From contig DGEZ01000105.1 of assembly GCA_002391425.1 (NCBI GenBank), forward strand, positions 1 to 28,348: 28,348 nt of DNA. The letters run 5' to 3'. The notes beneath the pieces are model-generated. The model saw only the letters and a program-made list of their open reading frames with translations. It had not been told where the DNA came from and searched no databases. The DNA is from Micrococcales bacterium UBA3913 (lineage in GTDB: Bacteria; Actinomycetota; Actinomycetes; Actinomycetales; Microbacteriaceae). The translations under genes and the position numbers were made by a program. Positions 13,687 to 21,355 of the stretch are shown here, in pieces (the stretch's first letter is position 1; the number at the start of each line of letters is the position of its first letter).

Positions 13687-14160
13687 ATGGTGCACGGAGA
13701 GGACAACGGACCGGAGTCGTTCGAGTTGGATCACACCGCGGTCGCCGCACCCTTTGTACGTATCGCCTCGGTGAAGACTCTTCACTCAGGCGGCCAGCTC
13801 ACCAAGTACGACGTCCGATTCTGTCAGCCTAATGTCGCGCATCTGGACATGCCGGTCGTGCACAGCATCGAGCATTCTCTGGCGACGACCCTGCGCTGGC
13901 ACAGCGACGATGTGATCGACATCTCCCCCATGGGCTGCCAGACCGGTTTCTATGTCATCGTGGATGGTCCCACCGAGTACGATGCGTTCCTCAACCTCCT
14001 GGAGGTTGCGATGCGCGACGTGCTCACCCTCGACCACACCCCGGCTGCGACGCCGCGCCAGTGCGGGTATGCCGCCAGCCACGACATCCGCGGAGCGCAG
14101 GCCGCCATCACAGATTTCCTTGCGCATCGGGATGAGTGGGCGCGAGTCTTCTCGCACTGA
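13687..14160 (+). CDS. luxS: LuxS, S-ribosylhomocysteine lyase
   Basis: A 157-aa metal enzyme splitting S-ribosylhomocysteine to homocysteine and DPD, the precursor of AI-2. The metal ligands are His59 and His63 in HSIEH, and Cys126 in QCGYAASHD. The catalytic Cys84 is in DISPMGCQTGFY. The fold start is FELDHTAVAAPFVR. I chose the ATG at 13687 (AGGAGGAG with 6-base spacing) over an upstream one at 13591. Many actinobacteria recycle SAH through SahH instead; LuxS needs a nucleosidase (Pfs/MtnN), which is not in this window. The gene sits between DUF1844 and the SseB-like gene and looks like an addition to that locus. It may serve recycling, signalling or both. Confidence 0.95.
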   Translation: MVHGEDNGPESFELDHTAVAAPFVRIASVKTLHSGGQLTKYDVRFCQPNVAHLDMPVVHSIEHSLATTLRWHSDDVIDISPMGCQTGFYVIVDGPTEYDAFLNLLEVAMRDVLTLDHTPAATPRQCGYAASHDIRGAQAAITDFLAHRDEWARVFSH

Positions 14161-14175
14161 TTCCGGGCCGCTACC

Positions 14176-14209
14176 GTGCGGGATGCCTGGGCACACCTCC
14201 ACCCCGCAC
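14176..14209. terminator. Possible hairpin between convergent luxS and SseB-like genes
   Basis: GTGCGGG (14176-14182) pairs with CCCGCAC (14203-14209), and an inner TGCC/GGCA stem lies in the loop. There is no T-run. It is the only candidate terminator in the 54-base convergent gap. Confidence 0.35.
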
Positions 14210-14214
14210 CGCCA

Positions 14215-15021
14215 TCAGATGTGTGCGTCGGGATCCGGTCTGAGCTTGACCGCGATCGAATCGACTCGCGCGGCGATGACCGGGTCGGAGCTCCATCTCT
14301 GGGTCAGCTCCGCCGTGACGTCTTTGAGTTGACCAGCATCCAGCCCCTGCATCACGATGAGGGTGACCGTGAGCTCGGGCGCGACCAGTCGGGCCCGCGG
14401 GTCTCCCGGGGTCAGGAGCATCCCCGTGATCACGGCGAACTCGCTCGCCGGCTCCAGGAAGGCCGCCTGGACACGCTCGTCCTCCCAGGGTGCCGACCAC
14501 GGTTGTTCAGCTGCGACGGCGTGAATCGCCGGTGCCCGTACCGCGAATTCAGTGTCCGCACCCGGATCGATGATGAGCCGCCCGATCTTTTCGGAGACCG
14601 CAGCCAGCGCGAGACGCACACCCGTCACCGGAACAGGTCTCGCACTCGCATCCCACGCAGTCATCGTGGCGACCGAGGTGAACGCTGGCAACGCGGCCTG
14701 GCCATCCGGGGTCTGCACGGATACCACGGAGAGTTCCGCCGCCTTGTCGAACACGCGTCCGTCGGCCGCGATACCTGTCTCGCTGCGCTCAGCCAGCAGG
14801 GGGATGAGGAACCGAGCTCCACCGATCTGCGCGATCACCTCGGCATACCCGACAGATCCTCGCGCGAAGCGGATCAGTGACTCATGCAACGCCCGCGGTG
14901 CTGAGCCGTCGTCGCGGGCAAACGGATTGCTCTCGAAGTGCCGACCCGCCCACGGCACACCCGCAGAGTCCGAGAATTTCGGGCCGTGGCCGGAGAATTC
15001 ACCAGGGGCGGAATCGGACAC
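14215..15021 (-). CDS. SseB-family protein
   Basis: 268 aa. The N-terminal signature DSAGVPWAGRHFESNPFARDDG followed by RFLIPLLAE matches the SseB-like proteins found next to hisA/priA in actinobacteria. The rest (about 90-268) has no motif I recognise and no membrane segment. The start is GTG at 15021, with GGGGGAG 6 bases upstream and 12 bases after the hisA stop, so it belongs to the his transcript. Its role is unknown; the E. coli namesake gives little guidance. Confidence 0.8.
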   Translation of the reverse strand: MSDSAPGEFSGHGPKFSDSAGVPWAGRHFESNPFARDDGSAPRALHESLIRFARGSVGYAEVIAQIGGARFLIPLLAERSETGIAADGRVFDKAAELSVVSVQTPDGQAALPAFTSVATMTAWDASARPVPVTGVRLALAAVSEKIGRLIIDPGADTEFAVRAPAIHAVAAEQPWSAPWEDERVQAAFLEPASEFAVITGMLLTPGDPRARLVAPELTVTLIVMQGLDAGQLKDVTAELTQRWSSDPVIAARVDSIAVKLRPDPDAHI

Positions 15022-15033
15022 GACAGTCTCCCC

Positions 15034-15771
15034 CTACCCGCGAGCGACCGCGAGCGCTTCGGCGACGGTGAACGCCCCGGAGTACAGCGCCTTGCCGACG
15101 ATGGCACCTTCAAGCCCCAACTCGGTCAGCTCGCGCAGTGCCGCGATATCCGCGAGGGTGGATACCCCGCCCGAGGCGACCACCGGACGTGTGGTACGGG
15201 AGAGCACCCGCTCCAGCAGGTCCAGATTCGGACCACGCAGTGTGCCGTCCTTCGTCACGTCGGTGACGACGTATCGTGCGCATCCGGCGTCTTCGAGCCG
15301 CGCTAGAACGTCCCAGAGGTTGCCCCCGTCGTGCGTCCACCCGCGTGCTGCCAGAGTGTCCCCGCGAACATCCAGCCCGACGGCGATCCGGTCGCCGTGA
15401 CGGCTGATCGCCTCCGCGGTCCACTCCGGGTTCTCCAACGCGGCCGTGCCGAGATTTACCCGGGTCGCTCCGCTGGCCAGGGCGGTCTCCAGCGACGCAT
15501 CGTCACGGATGCCCCCTGAGGCTTCGATGTGGGTGTCGGGATGCGCGGCGATCACCGCGCGGATGATGGGCGCATTACTGCCCCGCCCGAACGCGGCATC
15601 CAGGTCCACCACGTGAAGCCAGTCCGTGCCCGCCTCGACGAAGGTGCGCGCCGCCTCGACCGGATCCCCGTACCCGGTTTCGCTGCCGGCTTCTCCCTGG
15701 ACGAGCCGGACGGCCTGACCCTGGGATATGTCAACGGCGGGTAGGAGCACAAGTTCGGGATAGGTGGTCAT
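15034..15771 (-). CDS. hisA: PriA/HisA, phosphoribosyl isomerase
   Basis: A 245-aa (beta/alpha)8 barrel. It catalyses the ProFAR to PRFAR step of histidine synthesis. Key residues: Asp14 in LLPAVDISQG, Arg22, and Asp175 in VTDVTKDGTL. Arg143 and Trp145 in AARGWT mark the actinobacterial PriA form, which also does the TrpF step of tryptophan synthesis. I therefore infer a two-substrate enzyme. It lies 38 bases after hisH and 12 bases before the SseB-like gene. Confidence 0.96.
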   Translation of the reverse strand: MTTYPELVLLPAVDISQGQAVRLVQGEAGSETGYGDPVEAARTFVEAGTDWLHVVDLDAAFGRGSNAPIIRAVIAAHPDTHIEASGGIRDDASLETALASGATRVNLGTAALENPEWTAEAISRHGDRIAVGLDVRGDTLAARGWTHDGGNLWDVLARLEDAGCARYVVTDVTKDGTLRGPNLDLLERVLSRTTRPVVASGGVSTLADIAALRELTELGLEGAIVGKALYSGAFTVAEALAVARG

Positions 15772-15809
15772 CTCATCCTCACGATCATTCAGCGATGAAC
15801 TCGGTCATC

Positions 15810-16454
15810 CTATCGTTGCGGGAGCGATCGGAGCCAATTCGCCAGTAACGCGATGCCTGCGGTTCCCGACTTCTCCGGGTGGAACTGCGTGGCCGACAGT
15901 GGGCCGTTCTCTGCAGCCGCCACGAAGCGCTGCCCGCCGTGCTCCGCCCACGTCACTACGGGAGCAGGGAGCACCCCGGTGTCCTTGAGAGTCCACTGAG
16001 TGACGCCGTAGGAGTGCACGAAGTAGAACCGCTCCCGTTCAATGCCCTTGAACAGGATGCTCCCCTGCCCGGGGTCAACGGTGTTCCACCCCATGTGCGG
16101 CAGGGGCCGCCCGGACAACTGCTCGACCACCCCTGGCCATTGCCCGAGTCCCGGTGTGTCCACTCCCCGCTCGATGCCGCGGTCGAACATGACCTGCATG
16201 CCGACGCAGATTCCCAGCACAGGCTGACCACCGGCGAGGCGCCGTTCGATCAGCGGTACTGCCCCGGAGTCTCGCAAGGCGCCCATCACCGCGCCGAACG
16301 CACCGACACCGGGAACGACGAGGCCGTCCGCCGCCATCACCGCGTCAGGGTCCTTTGTCAAGGTCACATCTGCCTCGGCGGCCTGCAAGGCTTTGACAGC
16401 CGAGTGTACGTTTCCGCTGCCGTAATCCAGAACTACAACGGTGGGCTGGTTCAT
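15810..16454 (-). CDS. hisH: HisH, glutaminase subunit of imidazole glycerol phosphate synthase
   Basis: A 214-aa class I glutamine amidotransferase that feeds ammonia to HisF. The nucleophile is Cys83 in VLGICVGMQVMFDRG; the His/Glu pair is His192 and Glu194 in TQFHPEKSG. The oxyanion region is VVPGVGAFGA. The ATG overlaps the hisB stop (ATGA), so the two are coupled. hisF itself is not in the window. Confidence 0.97.
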   Translation of the reverse strand: MNQPTVVVLDYGSGNVHSAVKALQAAEADVTLTKDPDAVMAADGLVVPGVGAFGAVMGALRDSGAVPLIERRLAGGQPVLGICVGMQVMFDRGIERGVDTPGLGQWPGVVEQLSGRPLPHMGWNTVDPGQGSILFKGIERERFYFVHSYGVTQWTLKDTGVLPAPVVTWAEHGGQRFVAAAENGPLSATQFHPEKSGTAGIALLANWLRSLPQR

Positions 16455-17050
16455 AGCGCACCCTTCGTGGAGGGTACCCCGATGACACGGGGGTCCGGCT
16501 CGATCGCCTGGCGCAGGGCCCGAGCGAATGCCTTGAATTCCGCCTCGGCTATGTGATGGGGGTCGCGACCCGCCAGAACGGTTACGTGCACGGTGAGCCC
16601 GGCGTTGAACGCGATTGCCTCGAACACGTGGCGCACGAGAGAGCCGGTGAAGTGCCCGCCGATGAGGTGGAGGGCGAAGCCGTCGGGCTCCCCCGAGTGA
16701 ACCAGGTAGGGGCGGCCGGACACATCCACGACAGCTTGTGCGAGCGCATCGTCGAGGGGCACGAGCGCATCCCCATACCGGCGAATCCCTGTCTTGTTCC
16801 CAAGTGCCTCCCGTAACGCCTGACCGAACACGATCCCGGTGTCCTCGACAGTGTGGTGCACGTCGATGGGAGTGTCACCGTGTGCGGCAACGGTCATGTC
16901 GATGAGCGAATGCTTGGATAGCGCCGACAGCATGTGGTCGAAGAAGGGCACCGTCGTATCGATCTGGTACGTTCCGGTGCCATCCAGATCGATGCTCAGC
17001 TCAACGCGCGATTCGCGAGTCTCGCGGACAATGTGGGCGGTGCGACTCAT
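16451..17050 (-). CDS. hisB: HisB, imidazoleglycerol-phosphate dehydratase
   Basis: A 199-aa monofunctional IGPD (no phosphatase domain) that dehydrates IGP. The Mn-binding motif is HHTVED (His65, His66, Glu69), after the typical TVPFFDHMLSALSKH. The ATG at 17050 gives the family start (MSRTAHIVRETRESRVEL) and has GGGAGAG upstream. A longer frame to 17107 would add 19 atypical residues. It overlaps hisH by four bases. Confidence 0.96.
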   Translation of the reverse strand: MSRTAHIVRETRESRVELSIDLDGTGTYQIDTTVPFFDHMLSALSKHSLIDMTVAAHGDTPIDVHHTVEDTGIVFGQALREALGNKTGIRRYGDALVPLDDALAQAVVDVSGRPYLVHSGEPDGFALHLIGGHFTGSLVRHVFEAIAFNAGLTVHVTVLAGRDPHHIAEAEFKAFARALRQAIEPDPRVIGVPSTKGAL

Positions 17051-17113
17051 CAGGCTCTCCCTCTCGGCCGCGTCACGCGGCGACCTTACTAGTTTACGGC
17101 CACGCACATCCCG

Positions 17114-18214
17114 CTACTGCTCGTCGGCCTGGACGGCTCCGGGCCCCAGAGCGGCCATTTCTTCGAGGAATCGACCGGTCTCCCATTCCGTGCCGGCGGT
17201 GACCCGCAGCGTGTGAGGTATTCCCATATTCCGGATCAGAACGCCGTGCTGCAACAGGGTGTTGAAAACGGTTTCCGGCGAAGCCACCGCTGCGAAGAAC
17301 ACGAAGTTCGCTGCACTGGGATAGGGCTGGTAGCCCAGCTCCGTCAGCCCTGTGATCATCCGATCCCGCTGACGACAAATCGCGTCGACATTCTCGAGCA
17401 TGCGATCTGCGTGCCCCAGGGCGGCTGTCGCCGCCGCCTGCGTGAGCGCGGACAAGTGATACGGCAGACGCACCAATCTCAGCGCATCTGCCACCGCGGG
17501 ATCGGCGATGAGGTAGCCCAGGCGCGCTCCGGCAAAAGCGAATGCCTTACTCATCGTGCGGGAGACGAGCAGGCGTGGACGCCCCGGCAACAGATCGATG
17601 GCTGTGGGCGCATCGGGGCCGCCGAACTCGTGATAGGCCTCATCGACGATGACGATCCCCTGCGTCGCATCGTAGACGCGCTCGATCGTCTCCAGGTCGA
17701 TGGCCGTACCTGTCGGGTTATTCGGCGAGCAGATCACCACGAGATCCGGATTCTCCGCGGCCACCTGGGCCGCAGTGATCGCCGGGTCCAGCGTGTAGTC
17801 AGTAGACCGCGTACCCGCAACGTATCGCGTCTGCGTACCATCGGCTAAAAGCGGATACATCGAATATGTGGGCGGGAAGGACATGAGCGTGCGTCCGGGT
17901 CCGCCGAACGCTTGCAGAATCTGCTGCAGAACTTCATTCGACCCATTCGCAGCCCAGACATGGTCAACGGTGACCCCATGTCCGACGTAACCGGCTAGCG
18001 CCTCGCGTAGCTGGACGAATTCCCGATCGGGGTATCGGTTCATCCCTTTCACTGCCGCTGCAACCGCGGAAATGATGTCTGCTGCCACGTCGTCCGGAAT
18101 ACCGAAGGTGTTTTCGTTGACGTTGATCTCAACGGGAACATGCAGCTGGGGAGCACCGTAGGGTTGTTTTCCGCGGAGGTCATCACGAAGGGGAAGGTCA
18201 GCCAAAGAAGTCAC
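17114..18214 (-). CDS. hisC: HisC, histidinol-phosphate aminotransferase
   Basis: A 366-aa fold-type I PLP enzyme. Motifs: NVNENTFGIP, NRYPDREF, the Asp191 in VDEAYHEF, and Schiff-base Lys223 in SRTMSKAFAFAGARLGYL. It starts at GTG 18214; no ATG is near and no good Shine-Dalgarno is visible. A -10-like hexamer 6 bases upstream suggests a leaderless mRNA. It is the first gene of hisC-hisB-hisH-hisA here. hisD, which often precedes hisC in actinobacteria, is not at its expected place. Confidence 0.96.
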   Translation of the reverse strand: MTSLADLPLRDDLRGKQPYGAPQLHVPVEINVNENTFGIPDDVAADIISAVAAAVKGMNRYPDREFVQLREALAGYVGHGVTVDHVWAANGSNEVLQQILQAFGGPGRTLMSFPPTYSMYPLLADGTQTRYVAGTRSTDYTLDPAITAAQVAAENPDLVVICSPNNPTGTAIDLETIERVYDATQGIVIVDEAYHEFGGPDAPTAIDLLPGRPRLLVSRTMSKAFAFAGARLGYLIADPAVADALRLVRLPYHLSALTQAAATAALGHADRMLENVDAICRQRDRMITGLTELGYQPYPSAANFVFFAAVASPETVFNTLLQHGVLIRNMGIPHTLRVTAGTEWETGRFLEEMAALGPGAVQADEQ

Positions 18215-18220
18215 AGACCA

Positions 18221-18249
18221 AGCCTACGACCGTGAAGACCCCAGCGAAA
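18221..18249 (-). promoter_or_regulatory. Candidate hisC promoter (leaderless)
   Basis: On the minus strand: -35 TTTCGC (18244-18249), 17-base spacer, -10 TAGGCT (18221-18226), then 6 bases to the GTG start. Spacing fits transcription starting at the GTG. Confidence 0.45.
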
Positions 18250-18312
18250 CCGCCTGCCCCGAGAGTGCGCTCCTCAGCTCAGGGCGCGTACTCCTCAGAT
18301 CGCCCAAGGCAG

Positions 18313-18687
18313 TCAGTCTGCGTTGGCAGGCAGCGCAATCTGTTGGCCCGGGGTTACCACGGCATCCGCAAGGCCATTGAGGCTCATGAGCTCGCTGACA
18401 GTGGCGCGCACATCCCCACCCTCGGTAGTGATCTCCTCTGCAATGCCCCAGAGAGTATCCCCGTAGTAGACCGTGACGTAGCGGAGCGCCTCGGGGTTTT
18501 CATCCCCGGCGATGGCAGGCCCGACCCACGCACCGACAAGCGCCAGCACCAGCATCATAAGGGAAGCCACGAACGTAGCGACTACACGGCGTCCGCGAAC
18601 GGTGAGCCGCAACGGTGCCGGGCGCACAGCAGACCCCTTCCGCAACGGCGTCACAGCAGACTGAGATGAGACAGCAACTGCACTCAT
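18313..18687 (-). CDS. LysM membrane protein divergent from lexA (YneA/ChiZ-like)
   Basis: 124 aa. A short basic cytoplasmic tail (1-34) is followed by one membrane span (about 35-59, VATFVASLMMLVLALVGAWVG) and an external LysM domain (about 70-119, VTVYYGDTLWGIAEEI to VVTPGQQIALP) that binds peptidoglycan. In Bacillus yneA and Mycobacterium chiZ (Rv2719c), such a gene diverges from lexA and its product blocks or modulates cell division during SOS. I infer the same job here. The ATG at 18687 follows GGGAG by 6 bases. Longer frames run through the promoter and SOS boxes. Confidence 0.88.
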   Translation of the reverse strand: MSAVAVSSQSAVTPLRKGSAVRPAPLRLTVRGRRVVATFVASLMMLVLALVGAWVGPAIAGDENPEALRYVTVYYGDTLWGIAEEITTEGGDVRATVSELMSLNGLADAVVTPGQQIALPANAD

Positions 18688-18734
18688 GGGACTCTCCCTT
18701 TCCTCCAGATGGTTCACGGGGCGAACCGCCCCGA

Positions 18735-18750
18735 TCGAACCTCTGTTTCG
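18735..18750. promoter_or_regulatory. Candidate LexA box at the LysM gene start site
   Basis: The minus strand reads CGAAAC-AGAG-GTTCGA; the actinobacterial SOS box is TCGAAC-N4-GTTCGA. One half is perfect and the other matches 3 of 6, for 9 of 12 positions. It lies just downstream of the LysM -10, where LexA would block transcription. TTCGAATA repeats also occur at 18747-18754 and 18759-18766. Confidence 0.5.
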
Positions 18751-18779
18751 AATATACCTTCGAATACTCCCGCGAACAA
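18751..18779 (-). promoter_or_regulatory. LysM gene promoter
   Basis: -35 TTGTTC (18774-18779), 17-base spacer, -10 TATATT (18751-18756) on the minus strand. A strong match, followed directly by the candidate LexA box. Confidence 0.6.
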
Positions 18780-18820
18780 GTCTTTTTCGGAGATATATTC
18801 GATGCATTTCTTCACGACAC

Positions 18821-18836
18821 TCGAACATATGTTTGG
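18821..18836. promoter_or_regulatory. Candidate LexA box at the lexA promoter
   Basis: TCGAAC-ATAT-GTTTGG matches TCGAAC-N4-GTTCGA at 10 of 12 positions. It overlaps the -35 of the candidate lexA promoter, consistent with autoregulation. Confidence 0.65.
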
Positions 18837-18862
18837 ATGCGCGCGGAAGACTCGGATACAGT
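18833..18862 (+). promoter_or_regulatory. Candidate lexA promoter
   Basis: -35 TTGGAT (18833-18838), 18-base spacer, -10 TACAGT (18857-18862). The start codon lies about 130 bases downstream, leaving a long leader. Confidence 0.4.
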
Positions 18863-18990
18863 TTCGATAAGCGACTCACATCGTGCGCAGCTACGCATCC
18901 GGGCTTTCCTCGTGCTTGGGAACACTTCACCACGAGCCACCGACACAGATGCTTCCGTAGCAACGCTCGAGCGCCACGTAAGGAGAGACC

Positions 18991-19701
18991 ATGGCCCGCC
19001 CGTCACGACACACCCCCGAGCCTGCAAGTGGGTCCGCACATCTCACCCCGAAACAGGAACGCATCCTGCGGGTCATCCAGGATGCCGTGTCCGAGCGCGG
19101 CTATCCACCCAGCATGCGCGAGATTGGCGATGCGGTAGGCCTGGCATCGCTGTCGTCAGTCACCCACCAGCTCAACCAGCTCGAGATCGCCGGCTGTATC
19201 CGGCGTGATCCGAAACGTCCCCGCGCCCTGGAGATCCTCGTACCCGCGGCGACACAGGAATCCCCGTCAGAACCCCGCGTATCTCCATTCCCGGAACGGG
19301 TCCTCAGGAGCACAGCGGAGGACACCGACACGGCTGTCGTCCCCCTCGTCGGAAAGATCGCCGCAGGCATCCCGATTCTGGCGGAGCAGCACGTCGAGGA
19401 CGTGTTCCGTCTCCCCCGCCAGTTGGTTGGCAAAGGGGATCTATTCCTGCTCAAAGTTCAGGGGGAGTCCATGATCGAGGCCGCCATATGCGATGGCGAC
19501 TGGGTGGTCGTGCGACAGCAGAACACGGCGGATAATGGCGACATCGTGGCAGCAATGCTCGACGACGAAGCCACGGTCAAGACCTTCCGACAGCGCGATG
19601 GACACACCTGGCTGCTTCCCCGGAACTCGGCTTTCGAACCGATCCTGGGCGATCAGGCCGTCATCCTGGGGAAAGTCGTGGCCGTTCTGCGCGCTATCTG
19701 A
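18991..19701 (+). CDS. lexA: LexA, SOS repressor
   Basis: A 236-aa repressor that cleaves itself when RecA is active. An N-terminal winged helix (about 18-83: LTPKQERILRVIQDAVSERGYPPSMREIGDAVGLAS) is followed by an S24 peptidase domain. The cleavage site is Ala125-Gly126 in VGKIAAGIPI; Ser160 is in QGESM and Lys197 is in DEATVKTF. AAGGAG lies 6 bases before the ATG. The last 8 bases overlap the 3' end of hflX on the other strand. recA, its co-protease, lies at the right end of the window. Confidence 0.98.
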   Translation: MARPSRHTPEPASGSAHLTPKQERILRVIQDAVSERGYPPSMREIGDAVGLASLSSVTHQLNQLEIAGCIRRDPKRPRALEILVPAATQESPSEPRVSPFPERVLRSTAEDTDTAVVPLVGKIAAGIPILAEQHVEDVFRLPRQLVGKGDLFLLKVQGESMIEAAICDGDWVVVRQQNTADNGDIVAAMLDDEATVKTFRQRDGHTWLLPRNSAFEPILGDQAVILGKVVAVLRAI

Positions 19702-21253
19702 TACCGGCGAGGAAGAACTCCCGGAACCGGTCCACATCCCGTTGCCGCAACGCCACCGAGACGCGGGTGCCTTGCTCCGTGTACGAGGTGCGCACGCCCT
19801 CACCGATCTCGTGCAAGCGCGCGATCACATCGCCTCGGGCGTACGGCACCAACAGCTCGACGTGAACATCCGGAATCGGGATGCGCTCCTCGATGCGCTC
19901 ACGCAGCGCATCCATGCCCTCTCCCGTGCGCGCCGATACGATCAGCGCTCCGGGCGACATCCCTCGCAGCAGAATTCGTCTCTGATCATCGATACGATCG
20001 GCCTTGTTGAACACGATGAGCTCCGGGATGTCCACGGCCCCGACCTCGGAGAGGACTTCGTGTACGGCTGCGATCTGGCCCGACGGATCCGGGTGTGAGC
20101 CGTCCACCACATGCACGAGAAGGTCAGCATTCGCCGCCTCCTCCAGGGTCGACCGAAACGCCTCAACGAGCTGGTGCGGAAGGTTGCGCACGAACCCGAC
20201 CGTGTCTGTCAGGGTGTACTCGCGACCCGAGGGGGTACGTGTGCGCCGGACCGTCGCATCCAGGGTGGCGAACAGAGCATTCTCGACCAGAACGCCCGCC
20301 CCGGTCACCGCATTCAGTACCGACGACTTCCCAGCATTCGTATAGCCAACGATGGCCACAGAGGGAACCGCGTTCCGACGTCGGTTCTCCCTCTTCAGCT
20401 CACGTGCGGGTTTCATCGCGGCGATCTCGCGACGCAGCCGGGACATCCGGGTGTGGATGTGCCGACGATCGATCTCAATCTTCGTCTCACCGGGGCCACG
20501 CGACCCGATCCCAGCACCTCCGGCTACACGGCCACCCGCCTGGCGGCTCATCGACTCACCCCATCCCCGGAGTCGGGGCAGGAGGTATTCCAGTTGAGCC
20601 AACTCCACCTGGGCCTTGCCCTCTTTGCTGCGCGCGTGCTGGGCGAAAATATCCAGGATGAGGGCGGTGCGGTCGACCACCTTCACCTTGACGACGTCCT
20701 CCAGCGCCCGACGCTGATTCGGGGCGAGTTCCGTATCCGCGATGACGGTATCGGCGGAGAGATCGCGAACGATCTGCGCCAGTTCCGCCGCCTTGCCCCG
20801 GCCCAGGTACGTGGCCGGATCGGGCGTCGGACGGCGCTGCAGCAGCGCATCGAGCACCCGAGATCCCGCTGTTTCCGCCAGTGCCGCCAGTTCGGCGAGA
20901 GAGTTCTCTGCGTCCTCCCGCGTTTCCTCGCCATACACTCCGATGAGTACGACGTTCTCCAAACGCAGTTGCCGGTACTCGACCTCCGTGACGTCCTCCA
21001 GCTCGGTGGAGATACTCGCCACCCGCTGCAGGGCGTGCCGGTCTTCGACGTCTCGCTGATGTTGCTCGGACCAGGACTCCCCGCCGTCATCCAGCGCGAG
21101 CGCACGATGGGCGAGGTGCTCGGACACATCGGAGTCAGCCTCCGGATCGGAAGTTACCCGCGGCGTCCGCGACGCGACGCGGGCGAGGATCCGCTCAATG
21201 TCCGTCGAACCTTCCGCATGCTCGTCCGGCGAGGCTGCAGGCGGCTTCGGCAC
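19694..21253 (-). CDS. hflX: HflX, ribosome-associated GTPase
   Basis: A 519-aa GTPase that splits stalled or idle 70S ribosomes under stress. The first ~90 residues are a poorly conserved acidic extension. The HflX N-domain follows, with YLGRGKAAEL near 149 and GGRVAGGAGIGSRGPGETKIE near 240-260. The G domain has P-loop GYTNAGKS (303-310), DTVG (350-353) and NKAD (416-419). The start is GTG at 21253 with AAAGGA upstream. The stop lies inside lexA, an 8-base tail-to-tail overlap with no room for a terminator between them. Confidence 0.96.
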   Translation of the reverse strand: MPKPPAASPDEHAEGSTDIERILARVASRTPRVTSDPEADSDVSEHLAHRALALDDGGESWSEQHQRDVEDRHALQRVASISTELEDVTEVEYRQLRLENVVLIGVYGEETREDAENSLAELAALAETAGSRVLDALLQRRPTPDPATYLGRGKAAELAQIVRDLSADTVIADTELAPNQRRALEDVVKVKVVDRTALILDIFAQHARSKEGKAQVELAQLEYLLPRLRGWGESMSRQAGGRVAGGAGIGSRGPGETKIEIDRRHIHTRMSRLRREIAAMKPARELKRENRRRNAVPSVAIVGYTNAGKSSVLNAVTGAGVLVENALFATLDATVRRTRTPSGREYTLTDTVGFVRNLPHQLVEAFRSTLEEAANADLLVHVVDGSHPDPSGQIAAVHEVLSEVGAVDIPELIVFNKADRIDDQRRILLRGMSPGALIVSARTGEGMDALRERIEERIPIPDVHVELLVPYARGDVIARLHEIGEGVRTSYTEQGTRVSVALRQRDVDRFREFFLAGIR

Positions 21254-21286
21254 GACTCGTTCCTTTCCCGAGGTGTACCCTGCCCC

Positions 21287-21332
21287 GACGGCTCGCCCGT
21301 CAGGTGCGGCGCACCCCTTCAGCTAACGTTAG
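21287..21332. promoter_or_regulatory. Divergent promoter region of hflX and the RsmC-like gene
   Basis: Contains hairpin GACGG-CTCGC-CCGTC (21287-21301), hairpin GGTGC-GGC-GCACC (21303-21315) and the palindrome CTAACGTTAG (21323-21332). The palindrome gives a TAACGT hexamer on both strands that could act as -10 each way. If so, the hairpins fall in the hflX leader. Confidence 0.35.
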
Positions 21333-21355
21333 TAGCCAGCGGAGGAAAGGGCACT

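Noticed and set aside
20111..21355. A plus-strand frame extending far upstream of the RsmC-like methyltransferase.
   Set aside because: The extension is antisense to hflX. The true start at 21356 has a strong ribosome site and a normal family length.
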